From Progne subis subis (Eukaryota > Chordata > Aves > Passeriformes > Hirundinidae), in the NCBI GenBank assembly GCA_022316685.1, contig JAKJHU010000183.1:496001-560000 (forward strand): a stretch of 64,000 nt of DNA, written 5' to 3'. The notes beneath the pieces are model-generated. The model was not told where the DNA came from, ran no database searches, and saw only the letters and a program-made list of their open reading frames with translations. Shown here piece after piece: positions 1-12,012 of this stretch (its first letter is position 1; every line of letters starts with the position of its first letter). A program made the position numbers and the translations under genes.

Positions 1-338
1 GAGGAGCATTGCTGCTGTTTTGTTCCCAAATCCATGTTTTCATCTCACTTCTGAAGTCAGCACTAGGATTTTGAGTTATGGGGATGTCAGCGGGAAGCCC
101 TGTTGGCTCTTTAGGCTTTTGGGGGGAGGAGGTCAGGTCCAATATGGGCAAGGGGTCCTTAAAGCCAGATGTGCTGTTTGTTCCCACCAACATCAGTCCT
201 GGGGGAAATTTTCCGATCTCATTTAGCCAGGGACCCCTTTGAGCCCCAGGGAAACTGGTTAAGATAAAATCAACTGGGGCTGTGAAAACTGGCACTGGGG
301 ACAGGCTGCAGAGCTCACAGGTGGCATGTCCCCTCTAG
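1..338 (+). other. AHR-like gene intron (3' part)
   Basis: This stretch precedes the first recognisable AHR exon and ends in an acceptor of the form ccctctag. I see no exon, repeat or RNA gene in it. The upstream exons (bHLH, most of PAS-A) must lie outside the window if the gene is complete. Confidence 0.6.
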
Positions 339-3300
339 GCAGATGTCATGCACCAGAGTGTCTTTGAGCTGATCCACACCGAGGACCACCCGGAGTTCAG
401 ACGCAACCTCCACTGGGCCCTGGACCCACCACACACTCCTGAGGGTGAGCCTTCTCCAGCAGGTAAAGGCAGACTGCCATCCTAAGTGGCACAAGGTGTG
501 TGGCTTCCCAGGGATGCTGGGAGCCCAGCTCATTGTCGCCACTTGCGCCCATGTGGCTCAGGCCACAGCTTTATCCAAATGTTGTGGCCTTACCCCAGTT
601 TCTGTTGCTATGCTCTGCGAACTGCTGCAGTACCCAGTGCTGGGGACCTCCAACCCTCGCAGGGGTGAATCCTTGTTCGATCCTCTCTCAGTCCCTCTCT
701 TCCACAGTGGGGAAGGGTCTTGACTCTTCTGCTGTCATCTGCAAGCCAGATCAGCTGCCCCCAGAAAACTCCTTCCTGGAGAGGAGCTTTGTGTGCCGCT
801 TTCGCTGCCTCCTGGATAATTCCTCTGGCTTCCTGGTAAGTAGACCCTCCCCAGCAGGAGAAGGGCAGGCTCACCACAAATGTTCATACTGCCACTGAAA
901 CCACCCCCTGGAAAGATCCCTTGCCTCTTTCTGCCATGTGCAGCACCTGCCTGTTTCAGCAAGAGACTTTACCTGTTTTTCACAGGTTTGGCCTGTACCT
1001 GTGAGTTTTGTTCCTCCTCTCAGAAATGCTGAATCTTGAATGAAAGAGCTTTTCTTCCCTGTGTTTTGCTTGGTTTTTCTGTTAAAAGCATGTCATAAGA
1101 TCAAGTAGATGGTGGTCATCCCTCCTCCTCTCTGCACTGGAGGCCGCAGGGTGCCCAGAGAAGCTGTGGTTGCCCCTGGATCCCTGGAAGTGTCCAAGGG
1201 CCAGATTGGACGGGGCTTGGGGAAATCTGGGATAATGGAAGGTATCCTGGCCTATGGCAGGGGGATTGGAATGAAATGATCGTTAAGGTCATTCCAAACC
1301 CAAATCATGCTGTGATTCAATGATTCTATTTACACCAACTCTGCAGACAGGTGTCTTGCTTTCTGTGCAGGTCTCTTCCTTCTCACTTTTCTGCATGACA
1401 CTGAGCTTTTCTTCTTAGGCTTTAAACCTTCAAGGCAGGTTGAAATTCCTTCATGGGCAAAACAAAAGATCTGAAGATGGCTCTGTACTGCCCCCCCAGC
1501 TCGCTCTGTTCGCCATCTCCACGCCCCTGCAGCCCCCGTCCATCCTGCAGATCCGAACCAAGAGCCTGATCTTCAGGACCAAGCACAAGCTGGACTTCAC
1601 CCCCTTGGCATGTGATCCCAAGTAAGCAGCAGAGCTCCCAGTGCTCCATTCCTGACATCCCACCCCAGCCCTGCCTCTGAGCTGGGTGTGCTCTCTGTCT
1701 CTCACAGGGGAAAGATCATCCTGGGCTACACCGAGGCAGAGCTGCGGATGTGTGGCTCTGGCTACCAGTTTGTCCATGCTGCTGACACACTGTACTGTGC
1801 CGAGAACCACATCAGGAGTAAGAGTCCCCTCTCTGGTCACTTGTGCTGATGAGTGGGCTGGTGCTGGGGCAGCTCCATTGGCTGTTCTATTAAGCCCAGT
1901 GGCTCTTCCCTCACACGATGCTTTGCTGTGCTGCTCCTGTCACTGCAGAGAGCTTGGGGTGGAGTGGAGGGGAGGGGTGTTCACCTGCATGGTGTCCCCT
2001 GTGCCTGCCAGCCATGTTGCTGTTTCCAGCTGGAAAGGGCAGTGTGCCGTGGTGACAGCCCTTTTGCCTCCTCCTGGCAGTGATGAAGACGGGGGAGAGC
2101 GGCCTGACGGTGTTCCGGCTGCTGACCAAGGACAACCACTGGAAGTGGGTGCAGGCCAACGCACGGCTCGTCTACAAGAATGGCAAACCCGAGTACATTG
2201 TGGTCACACAGAGACCCCTCGTGTACGTGCCGGGGCTGACGTGGGCACAGCCTGGCTTTTTCCATGGCTCTGGGATTTCCTGAGCAGGGCAGGATGTTGG
2301 ATTTGTTGTTGTTGCTTGTACCTTTTAAAGGAGCAGCTGTGGGATTCTGTGTTTTGTGCTGTTCAGTCACATCCCTGTCTGCAAGGCCACCCCTCAACAG
2401 GGGTGATACTTGGTTATGCTGCAGATGTTTGGGTTTTTTGTGTGTGTGTGTGAATGCATGCTGGTTGTAGCAAAGGGGCTTTGGCTTGCAGGGATCACAA
2501 TTGCCCATGAAGAAGTACTTGTGTGGTGGGTTTGTGCACATTTCAGCCACAGTGTCCTCTTCATGCCCTGCAGAGATGAAGAAGGAGGAGAGTACCTTCG
2601 GAAGCGGTCCATGCATCTTCCCTTTACCTTTGCTACAGGAGAGGCACTTCTATACCAAAGTGCTCACCCTCTCCCAGGCTTACCTGACCTTTTCCAGAGT
2701 AAAGGGAAACCCAGAAAGTTCAAGAAGCCCTCCTGCAGCCATGTAGGGCTCTCCCAGAAGAATGGCATTGACCCCCAGTCTCTGCTCGGCAAGGCGGTGT
2801 ACACCTCGCACCCAGCTCCCACTCAGAACCCTTCCTTCAGCAGCACTTTCCAGCTTGGGCTTGTGTCCTTGCCAGGTGCAGGAGGGGATACTTGGAGTAT
2901 GGGCAGAGATCCAGTTTCTTCAAGGGGTGACAGCCTCCAAGAGAAGCTGCTGGAGAACCCTCTCTTGGCCACCATGGACTCACTCTCAGTTAAGAGAGAT
3001 GAGAGCTGTTCCAACAAGCTCTTCAGTGCTTTGGAGGGTCTGGGCTTGCATGCTGAGGACCTGGAGCTCCTGCTGCTGGATGAGAAAATGGTGATGGTCA
3101 GTATGGACCGAGACCAGTCCCCAGCTCTAAACAGCCTGGCTAGCAACCAGATTCTCTCCTACGTTCCCAGCCGTCCAGTGGATGAGCATGAGGGAGGACA
3201 GCAGGTCTGTCCCCTGCCAGGCATGCCCTCCAGCCCACAGGGAGGCACTGCTCCATGCCACACGGAGAACAAGGACTCAAAGTGCCACCTGGCACAGCAT

Positions 3301-4360
3301 TCAGGGCAGCCCAGCACTGCCCTGGGCCAGCCCCCCATCCCTCTGTGGGAGCAGCCCATCGGTGCTGTGCCAGGGCTGCTCCCAGAGCTGGCTGAGCAGG
3401 AAGAGCTCTCCAGTGGCTCCCAGTGGGGTCTAGTTGGGGAGGAGACTGTACTCCACTTCCTCCAGCCAGCACAGGGCACCCCATTGGACAGGGCCCCCAG
3501 CTCAGCCCTGGAAGCCCCCTGCCCACAGGAACCATCTGGGGCCCAGCAGCTGCAGGGAGACTTCCCAGCTGTGCAGCCCCCCCAAGAGGATACCCACCAG
3601 TCCTTCTCCCTGTCCAGCCTGTGCCAAGGTTCTGTGGCACCACCCGGCCAGCGGAAACATCATCACTTTCTGATGAATGGGGGGTGTGGCACCAGCCCCA
3701 ACTCCTCTCCACACCCCAGTCCATGGCAGGACTATGTTTGCCCTCTCCTGGGGTCTCCAGCTCGGCCTGGCATTTATGGCCTCAGCCAAGACGTGCTCTC
3801 CCAGCCCCAGGGCTGTTTGGGCCCTGGGCCTGGTGTGCCTCCACAGCACTTTAACCTGAGTGGATTATGCAGCATGGAAGCTGCCGGCACTGGGGACTCC
3901 TGGGAAGAGATGTGTTCATACCCCAGGTGGTCTCCCCCTTCCTACCAGCTTATTCCTGAGAAGCCGCTGAGCCCTGTTCCCTTTGTGCCCCAGCACCCTT
4001 TCCCCAGCTCAGCTGCAGGGCAGTTTGGGAGCATTGGCAGCCCTCTGGAGACACTGAATTCGTACGGGGGACACACCTCTGCACTGAGCCAGGACGGCAG
4101 GCACAAGGTAAGGGCCTTGCTGTATTCTGGGGCTGAGTGTTTTCTGTGCTGGGAATCTGCTCAGCCAGTGCTAATAACCCCCTGCAAAGTGCCTCACCAC
4201 TGTTCTCTCTCTCTCCTAGCCCCACAGCGCCTGTGGTTTGCCCAGCTCTCCCATGGGACTGCCCCAAGACTGCCCAGTGCTGGGGGGAAGTCTAGCACTG
4301 CCCTGCCAGCCTCAGCTGCCAGATCCCCCTCATGCCTCCAGGGGATACTTCTGTCTCTAG
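339..4360 (+). CDS. AHR: Aryl hydrocarbon receptor family protein, 5'-truncated by window
   Basis: Ligand-activated bHLH-PAS transcription factor; family members bind aromatic ligands in PAS-B and pair with ARNT in the nucleus. Exons, with phases that join in frame: 339-444 ([17 protein letters not shown], end of PAS-A), 708-835, 1419-1621 ([30 protein letters not shown]), 1708-1817 ([19 protein letters not shown]), 2081-2222 ([26 protein letters not shown]), 2574-4107 ([12 protein letters not shown], then a Pro/Gln/Ser-rich region of about 500 residues) and 4220-4360, ending in TAG. PAS-B spans roughly exons 2-6. In exon 6, [12 protein letters not shown] and NQILSYV resemble the acidic activation segment of AHR. 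Splice sites are canonical. The 2222 donor is placed at CTCGT/GTACGT because that restores RPLVDEEG. Birds have several AHR paralogs; I cannot say which this is, so the symbol is family level. No frameshift is visible. Confidence 0.9.
1118..1327 (+). repeat. CR1 LINE 3'-end fragment
   Basis: It lies in the intron between AHR exons 708-835 and 1419-1621. The sequence follows the avian CR1 3' tail: a GGTGCCCAGAGAAGCTGTGG-like stretch, then GGAATGAAATGATCGTTAAG, GTCATTCCAAACCCAAATCA, and a terminal TGATTCAATGATTCTATT repeat. It is an old, 5'-truncated copy in sense orientation to AHR. Confidence 0.85.
2439..2452. repeat. (TG)7 microsatellite
   Basis: Seven TG units in the intron before the large AHR exon, preceded by a short T run. 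Confidence 0.9.
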
Positions 4361-5374
4361 GAGAGACAGGAATGGACAAAGCGGGACTGTTCCCCGGGGA
4401 AGGAGCTACCTTCAAGCTGCAGATAACAAACCTTCCCCACTGCTGTGCACATCCTGCTGGTGCTATTGATGTTGGTTGCTTTGGCTCACTTGGGTTTTTG
4501 CTCTTTCCTCAACTTCCCACCATCCTTCCCCCCATGCTGTTCCTGTGCTGGTGTCCCTGGCCTGGGAAGGGACAGCAGCACGGCTGGAGGACAGATTTCC
4601 CTGGGTGCTTGAGCAAGCTGAGCTGTGGTTGCAGGTCAGCCCATGAGTGCAACCAAAGCTTTGCATTCACATGCATGATCCAGCATGGATACCAGCCTCA
4701 CGAAAGCCTGTCCTAAAAAAAGACAGAAAATGTTTTCACCTCTGGTATTAAATTTCCTGCCATCCCAGCCAGGCACCTGTGGCTGTGGCCATGTTGTTAC
4801 GGATACTGCTTGTTTAGTAAGGAAAATGAGCCCTGTATGGTGTTCTTGTGTTGCTCTGCTTCTTCCCCATCCCTGATTTCCCTGTGTCCCAAGTGTTCTC
4901 AGTGTTTGGGATCCAGGTTAGAGCTCCTGTAGCAAACACCCTGGACTTTGCTGTACTATACAAGGCATGCCCAGATTGGCTGCTAAATTGGTTTTCTCTG
5001 GGTGCTGACCTCTCAGGTACCCTCAGATTTCAAATCTCAAATTTTTCAGTTAAAAAACCAGAAATTTCTGTAAGACAAAGAAAATAAGTTAATAAGTACT
5101 TAATTGTAAGTACTGAGAGAGTGATAACTTCCCACAGAAGAAAAAACCCACAGCCCCTATGTGTGTATATAATATGAGTTGACAGATTTATTTTTATGCC
5201 TCTCCAGTGGAAGGAAAAAAACTTCTTACCATTCCAAAGCAGCATCCTCTGGAATGCGATGAAGAGGTTGTTTAAAAGATCAGAAATGCAGTGACCCGTT
5301 AAGAAACCCAGCAAAGCTCATATCTCCTGCTTGCCCAGCTTTGGATTAATGTGAACTCCTATTGGTTTTGTTTC
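4361..5374 (+). other. Probable AHR 3' UTR
   Basis: About 1 kb with no coding frame of note between the AHR stop codon and the first AATAAA. It becomes AT-richer towards the end. UTR status is inferred from position only. Confidence 0.5.
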
Positions 5375-5380
5375 AATAAA
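5375..5380 (+). terminator. Candidate polyadenylation signal AATAAA
   Basis: First AATAAA downstream of the AHR stop codon on the plus strand. A second AATAAA lies at 5661 inside the AT-rich tract and could be used instead. Confidence 0.4.
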
Positions 5381-5629
5381 TGGCTTTGGAGCTCCTCCCT
5401 GATGTTTCCCTTGCTGGCTGTGTCTCTTCCCAATCTGGAGCATGTCAGGGTTTGCTGGCTGCAGCACTGGAGCCTAGGCCTTGCCACGGGTGGTCTGGGA
5501 TGGAATGGGCTGAGTTGGATCAGATCCTCAGGAGCACTTGGAGCCTTTGGGGTGTACACAGTCCATCTGCCAGCTCCTTCCACGGATGTTTGAAAGGAAC
5601 TGGGAAATCTGACAGAGAAGGGTGAGTGC

Positions 5630-5775
5630 ATTAAAAAAATGTACAATATTTATATGTTATAATAAAATATAGTATTATATGTATATAAAATTGCATGTAG
5701 ATCTATTGAAATACAAAGTACGTGTATTTATAAAGTGTCTATATATAGTTTCTAGTATGTAATAGAAAACATATT
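5630..5775. repeat. AT-rich low-complexity tract
   Basis: Nearly all A/T, with many TATA/ATAT steps. It could be part of the AHR 3' end (it holds an AATAAA) or simple intergenic low complexity. Confidence 0.7.
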
Positions 5776-6764
5776 TTAAGACAAATGAGCTGATTCTTTT
5801 CCCCTGCACAGTTGGTTTTCGACCTGGAAATTAGAAATAACAGGTTTGTTTTCTCCGAATGCTGAATTTTCTAGCATTCCCACCCCTACCTGGCACTTGC
5901 TTTCCTTAGGAAAACAAAGCAGTTTTGTTTTGTAAGATTTCTGAATTTTTGATGGAGATAGTGCTGGGAGCGTTTGGTCTTTTATAATTTCTGTGCCTTA
6001 CTCTGCTTTTTCCTCCCTGTTCCTTCAGAGAAGTTGACTCTGGGCAGCACCACCTGCACTGAGTGGGATGGAGGGACAGCACCAGAGCATCCCTGGGGCT
6101 GCAGCTCAGTGACATCCAGCCAAGTCCCAGGTGCTGAGCACAACCTGACCACTGTCAAATTTCCTTCTTGAGGCAGGTACTGGATGTATGGGCAACCATT
6201 CCATGGCCAGTTGCCCTGATGGGTTTCTCCTCTTCCTTGCCGTGCATCTCCACAGCACCACGAGCTTCCCTGCAGCCCAGGTGTCCTTGGGGAACTGCAG
6301 GCCTGCTGGCTGTGTCACCAGGGCTCTGTGTTTTAGCGAGCACAGCGTGGATTTGTCCAGCGCTCTGTCTGTGAGGCCTGTGGAGGACAGGCCATGGTTT
6401 CTGTGGAGGGAGGTGCCTTCTGCTCCCAAAGCAGGCTGGCACATCCATAATCCATGCCCACCCTCATGCCAGTTGCTGCCTGTCCTCTGGGCCTTGTGGC
6501 ATTGATTCTTGACACACTAGGCTGGCCTAGGGAGCCTGGCTGGAGAGAAAACTTCCTGTTGGAGCAAGAGAGATGCCTCTGTTTATCACTGCAGCATCTG
6601 CAGCCTGCCCTGAGCCACGGTGGTAAGAAAGGGGAGTTGGACAGCTGTGCTGTTGTGCTCTGGTTTGCACAGCTGGAGAGAGCACGGTCCCATGGGGCAC
6701 ATTGATCCCAGAGAGCTGGATGAGGCCAAGGAAGGTGTGAGAAGAGAGTTTGGAGAGATACAGA
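5776..6764. other. Intergenic, no feature recognised
   Basis: Short open frames occur on both strands, but none shows splice-bounded coding structure or a family I recognise. Confidence 0.5.
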
Positions 6765-6842
6765 AGCATAGAATATCCTGAGTTGGAAGGCTCGCTGATG
6801 TCCTGGCCCTGCACAGGGCAGCTCCAGGAATCCCACGGTGTG
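6765..6842 (-). repeat. CR1 fragment (antisense)
   Basis: Reads as the reverse complement of a CR1 3' region: CATAGAATATCCTGAGTTGG, then TCCTGGCCCTGCACAGGGCA and AGCTCCAGGAATCCCAC. Confidence 0.7.
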
Positions 6843-7651
6843 CTTGGGTTTGGGGATGGTTGCGTAGCTGTAGGCTCAGCTCCATGCAGGGAATGGCAGG
6901 AAGAGCTGTGGTGCTCCTTGCAGCAGGGTAAGATGCACCGATGGAGGGGCAGGAGGAGGAGAGCAGGGGCCATTTATTGTTTGCCTCTTTTCTCTTTCCC
7001 TTCCTGCCTGCCGTTTTCCCAAATGCCGGCCAGGACAAGGACATGTGAGACACAGCCTGCAGCAAAAGGGGGCTCCTTTCTCAAGCCAGCTGAGAGAGGT
7101 GATATCTGATACTGGCTGCATCCATAAGGCTGAAAGCACCAGTACCCAGCTGGCATCACAGAGGCCAGGATATCTCCCTGGGCCTCAGGGCAGCAGAGAG
7201 CAAGGTAAGTATTTCTTCAGAAGTCCCTTAATAGGGGGGCACTTCAGAAGATCACTCTTGGAACTCCCACTGCAGAGTTGAGTGGCCAGCCATGTGCACA
7301 ACCTTCTGTGCCCGTGCTTTTCAAGTATAGTGGACTTTAGATAGCAGTCATCTGCCCCGAAAAATATATTTGTGTATCTTTTTAATAGGTTCAAAGACTT
7401 TCCAAGCCTGGCCAGAAAGGTCTAAAGAGTCATGGGGCACATTAACCATCATCCTGGGGTGAAGGACCAGCACATGGCTACCAGGTACTTTGGAATAATG
7501 GCACTGTTGTTCATGGTGTTATCATCATCATCAGATATTGTCATCATTATTTTCTGGACTGAGGAGGGTTTGATATGAAAACTTTCCATATTGTTTGATA
7601 AATGTATGTGCCTCAAAAAATAATCTCAAATCTAATGTGAAATCTCACAAT
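6843..7651. other. Intergenic, no feature recognised
   Basis: It holds a short ATCATC-rich run near 7520-7550. No gene-like structure was seen on either strand. Confidence 0.5.
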
Positions 7652-7990
7652 TACAGGATGGTTTAGGTTGGAACCTTAAAGCTCATCCTGCTCTGCCCCC
7701 TGCCATGGGCAGGGACACCTCCCATTATCCCAGGTTGCTCCAAGCCCCATCCACCCTGGCCTTGGACACTGCCAGGGATCCAGGGGCAGCCACAACTTCT
7801 CTGGGCACCCTGTGCCGGGGTTTCCCCACCCTCACGGGGAGGATTTCTTCCTAGTATCTCATCTATCCCTGCCCTCTGGCACTGGGAAGCCATTCCCCCA
7901 GAACTTGTCCTGTAACTCCAGGCCCTTGTCCAAAGTCCTTCTCCAGGTTTCTTGGAGCCCTTTTAGGCTCTAGAAGGCTCTAAAATAAAT
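7652..7990 (-). repeat. CR1 LINE 3' fragment (antisense)
   Basis: Clear reverse complement of the CR1 3' end: GGTTTAGGTTGGAACCTTAA, CCCTGCCATGGGCAGGGACA, CCAGGTTGCTCCAAGCCCCA, CACAACTTCTCTGGGCACCC, and a GGATTTCTTCCTAGTATCTC match. This is the longest CR1 copy in the window. Confidence 0.9.
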
Positions 7991-9268
7991 GTTTTTAGCT
8001 CTCATTTAATTATTTTGCGCTGAAACTTAGTTTGGTTTCTTTAATGGGTTTAGAAGCATTTATGTTTTGTATTCCTTACCTTCTGCTGACATATCCCTGA
8101 CACGGGGGCTGTTGCTCTGCAGCTGTGAGGACTCCTGCCCTTGCTAACAGATGTACCATTGTTATTACATTGCTGATGTCTCTCACATGTCTTTCCACTG
8201 GGCAGAGGAGTGTTCCAGGGCTGTTTGGTGTCATGGTGTTCCCATCTCTGCTTTAAATTTCGCCATCCTTCCCAGTTCTTAATTCCCCTTTTCCTGCCAG
8301 CTGTGGCTGCTAAACCTTCAAGTGGTCGCTAAACCCTCAAATGCATCCAGGAATATTTCCAAGCTGAACAGGTGGACCAAGTGACACATCTACCTTGCAC
8401 AGTCCTCTGTACTGGTGCTGGGTTCCAGCCCCAGCTGTTGCAGCCATCTCTGGTGGGTTTGGCTCTCCAGAGGAGGAAATGTCTTTTTCAAGCTTGCCCA
8501 AGAACAGTTTGCACCTCTGAACTTGCCTACTCACAGGATGTTTCATGCCAGAAACCCCCTTGGCTTGAGTTTGAAATATATCCAGTATTAAAAATCCCAG
8601 CTCAGGCTGATGGTGGCCTGGCCACACAAGGGGAAGGGAGCTCTCAAGGGAGAAGAAAACCTATTTTCACGTTGGCGCTCGGCACCGTCAATAGCTGGGA
8701 TTACTCTGCAGAGAGCAGAGCTTGGCAGGGAAGGATCAGACAAACAAGCAATGGGAGTTCTGCACATAAAGTGGAGGAGCTCAAAGGAGGATTGAGCTGG
8801 GCAGCCCAGCATGGAGAGGGGCCTTTGAGGGCTGCCTGCAGAGCAGCTCCTGTGAGACGGGGAGATCAACCTTCTCTTTCCCCTCAGCAGGACTGAAGTA
8901 CCTGCGGTGAAAGAGGTTTTGAAGAAAGATGGAAGGGAGGCTGGGCAAGGCTGTGGCAAGCTGGGAGAGGAATGGGCCGAGCATTATCCGTGCTGGCTGA
9001 GCTCCCGTGGAGGTAATCTCATAGTTATTTTAGTTTCCAGCTGGGATGCAGCTCTGATCCCAGCTTTTGCAATATCCTGCCAAGCCCAGGCTCCAAATCT
9101 GCGCTTGCTGGCTCTGAGCGAGGCAGGACCATGTGGTGAGAACCTGCCAGCATAAATCGAGGGGAAAGACCCTTACACTGCTCCCTTTTTATGCCTTGCT
9201 GTCCATTTTGGGGCTCCTGGGAAGGGGCTCTAAACTTTGGGCTTGGTTGTTTGGTTTGGGGTTGCTTG

Positions 9269-9280
9269 CCCCCCCCCCCC
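9269..9280. repeat. Poly-C (12)
   Basis: Uninterrupted run of 12 C; its length is error-prone in any assembly. Confidence 0.9.
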
Positions 9281-10667
9281 AATAATACTCAGATTTAAAG
9301 ACAAAACTGGAGCATTTGTGTCCATGCCTCTCTCTGCTGAAGAGTTCCTTGCTCTCTAAAACCATTCCATACAAACTTGGGAGCTCTCTCTCCTGGGTTA
9401 TGCTTGATTTGGGTCTGTGTCCTGGAAATACATGAGAAAGCCATAGAGAAGCTCAAATCTGAGCTCCTCCCTGTTCATCGGCAGGGCTGGCTGCTCCTCC
9501 AGCAGTATTTCTGTACATTCCTTGGGTGTGGAGTAAGTTACAAGGATCATATCTCCTGGACACACTGGCTACTTGCTCTGGGTGGCTTCAACCTCCCTGA
9601 TAAGCTCAGCAATGCTCCTCAACCACCAAGGCTGGGTTGAATCAGCTGCAACTGCTTCTGGTCTTCATACCCATAAGGATTTGAACCTTTGCCCAGTTTC
9701 AACTGGAAACTGCTTTGCTTTGATGGGTTCTCAGAGTTGGATCAACAGATACTCTTTGGAGTTTGCTTTGCTTCTTTGTTTTCAGGATGGAAAAGGAAAA
9801 CCCAGCTGGTTTGGGGGAAAAGGGAGGATGGAAAGGCCTCTACTTAAAGCAAGCGTTGCTTTCCTAGCCAGGTTGTTTTAGGAAGTCTCCATATGCCTTG
9901 AAATAGATTAAGTGTTGCTCCAGGGGCCATTGTGGAGAGTGAGCACTGTAAAAATGCAGATTTCAGGGAAAGCCTTATGCACTGTGACAATTTAAAGTAC
10001 CCCCAAAGGGCATTCACTCAAGCAGAAACACAGTTTATTTGGAGCACATTATGAATGAGACCAGGGGAACAATTTTTTTGCTGGAGATGGGCAGAGGATC
10101 AATTAAGCAGAGCAGAGGGCACAGAGCAAGTCAATTTGCAAAACACAGAGGAGGTGGCTACATCCTGTCTGGTTTCCAGGGTGTTCTCTCCACTGGGATG
10201 GAGTTGGGGAGCCTGAGTGCCTGTGGCATCCCTGGAGGAGGGTATTTGCCTGCCCTGAGGAAGAGGCTCAGTGTGGTGCCTTGTGGGCACTCTAGAGGCA
10301 TTGGGTATCCCCTTGGCTTTGCTCTTCCTCCTGGTTGTCCTGATCATCAGGGTTGGGGGCACTTACCAGTGTGTTGGGACAGTTGCTGAGACTCAGCTGT
10401 GCTGCTCCAGGATCAGCTCTCCAGGTGCTAACAGCTCACTTGGCTGCATGGAAATACTGGGAAACCAAACCCTGAGCATTTTTGGAGACAGAAAAAGGAA
10501 GTCCATTTGTGGTTTTTGGGTCAAAGGAGGGGCTGACTGCTTTGGAATTGAATTGATCTTCTTTTTGAAGGGAAGGGAGGGCAAAGTGCTCAGAACTACA
10601 AAATCTTACTGGACACCAAATCCAAATTTTTTAAATGGGTAAAGGAGATATCTCAAAGAGTAAAGGA

Positions 10668-10683
10668 TTTTTTTTTTTTTTTT
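10668..10683. repeat. Poly-T (16)
   Basis: Uninterrupted run of 16 T. Confidence 0.9.
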
Positions 10684-11029
10684 CCCAGAGTCTATCTGAA
10701 AGTGGCTGGGGGAAAAAAGCAAGATGGAAGTCTTAAAACTCCTTGGGTGTGCATGTTTTTATGCTCCTTGGGATGTGAGGACCAAGTATGTCCTTCTGAA
10801 CTTCAAATTTCATGACCTCAAAGCATATCCTTAATGACCAAAAGCATCCTTCTGAATTTTGAGAAACCATAAATCCTGCTGAGTGCTCAGAAGTTAATTG
10901 GACTATGAGGGAAAAAAAATCATTCCCTGTCTAGTGGGTGGTGGGCAACCTAGAATGGCCATATGGCATTGTTTGTGGACACAGTTTAGGGGTGAGCTTG
11001 ACAGTGCTGGGGAGTGATTGTGCTCAAGA

Positions 11030-11085
11030 ACCTCAAAGGGCTTTTCCAACTTTAGTGATTCCCTGATTCTGTAATTCTACTGCCA
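11030..11085 (+). repeat. CR1 3'-tail remnant
   Basis: GGGCTTTTCCAACTTTAGTG followed by ATTCCCTGATTCTGTAATTC matches the end of CR1 (AAGGTCCCTTCCAAC, then ATTCTATGATTC) in degenerate form. Confidence 0.6.
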
Positions 11086-11785
11086 TCCTGTGTCACTTTG
11101 TGCAAGCCCTGTAACAAGCACAGGCATTCTGCTGCTCCTTATCTTCAAGGACCTGTCCAGAGGTAACTGAGGGTTTCATTCAACACAAAAAGCCCTCAGT
11201 TTGATCACTGTGGCACCAACCCCTAGTAAGAAACTGCTCATAGTTCTGGACAAGACATGGGATTTTTATAAAAGGACAGCTCTTCCCACTCCCTGGGAGT
11301 CCAGGTCTCTGTATAGATACTTCCATCGATGAAAACATAACCATCATATTTATGCTTTGTTGTGTGTTTGCTTTGGCCACGCTGAGATTTCAGTCCCTAA
11401 AATTCCTGCTGTTTCCCGCAGTGGCTGAATATGCCCAGCCTGGTAACTGTCTCGTGAGCTTCCCCTCCATTCTGGCCCCTGTGGTTGGAAGCAGTGACCC
11501 ACAGGCTTCAGCTGGAATCACAGAGAGCAGCACAGCGGCTTGGAACAGCCTTCCCTCTGGGAGCTGCCCGACTAATGAGCTGTGTTGCAGGCAAGTCTTC
11601 CTGCCTGCAGTAAACCCTGGGCAAGCCACTGCCAGAGGCAACTCCAGACTGGAGTTTGTGGATAACCTTGTCAGCAGGCTGGTTCTGCTTGTTTGGGTTT
11701 TGTCACTGTGTGTCCTGATACGTGGCAACATTGACAGCAGCAATGCCAGACATTTCCTTGTGAGGTGTGTGAGGGAGAAGGATGT

Positions 11786-11855
11786 GCCTCACCACCCTCA
11801 AAGCAAAGAATCTCTTCTTCATAGCTGATCCAAACCTGCCCTCTGTCACTTGGGA
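11786..11855 (-). repeat. CR1 fragment (antisense)
   Basis: CCTCACCACCCTCAAAGCAA, then AGAATCTCTTCTTCATAGCT and GATCCAAACCTGCCCTCTGT, resembles the reverse complement of the internal 3' CR1 region. Confidence 0.6.
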
Positions 11856-11944
11856 GAGCTGCTTGGATTTCATGGGAATGAGGAGTTTGGGTGCATTTGA
11901 ACCAAAAAAAAAGCATTTCTGGGGGTGGCAGGTGCATTCTGTCT

Positions 11945-12012
11945 CTGTCTTTGCCTTATCTCAGATGCTCTCTAAGGTCTGTTCCAACCCCGATCATTCC
12001 ATGATTCTGAGA
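11945..12012 (+). repeat. CR1 3'-tail remnant
   Basis: GATGCTCTCTAAGGTCTGTT, then CCAACCCCGATCATTCCATG and ATTCTGAGAT. It lies 90 bp from the opposite-strand CR1 piece at 11786, so the two are separate or rearranged insertions. Confidence 0.75.

Larger units (their letters stand above)
7991..11029. other. Intergenic, about 3 kb
   Basis: No gene recognised. It contains the C12 and T16 homopolymers annotated separately. Open frames here are short and show no domain. Confidence 0.5.
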
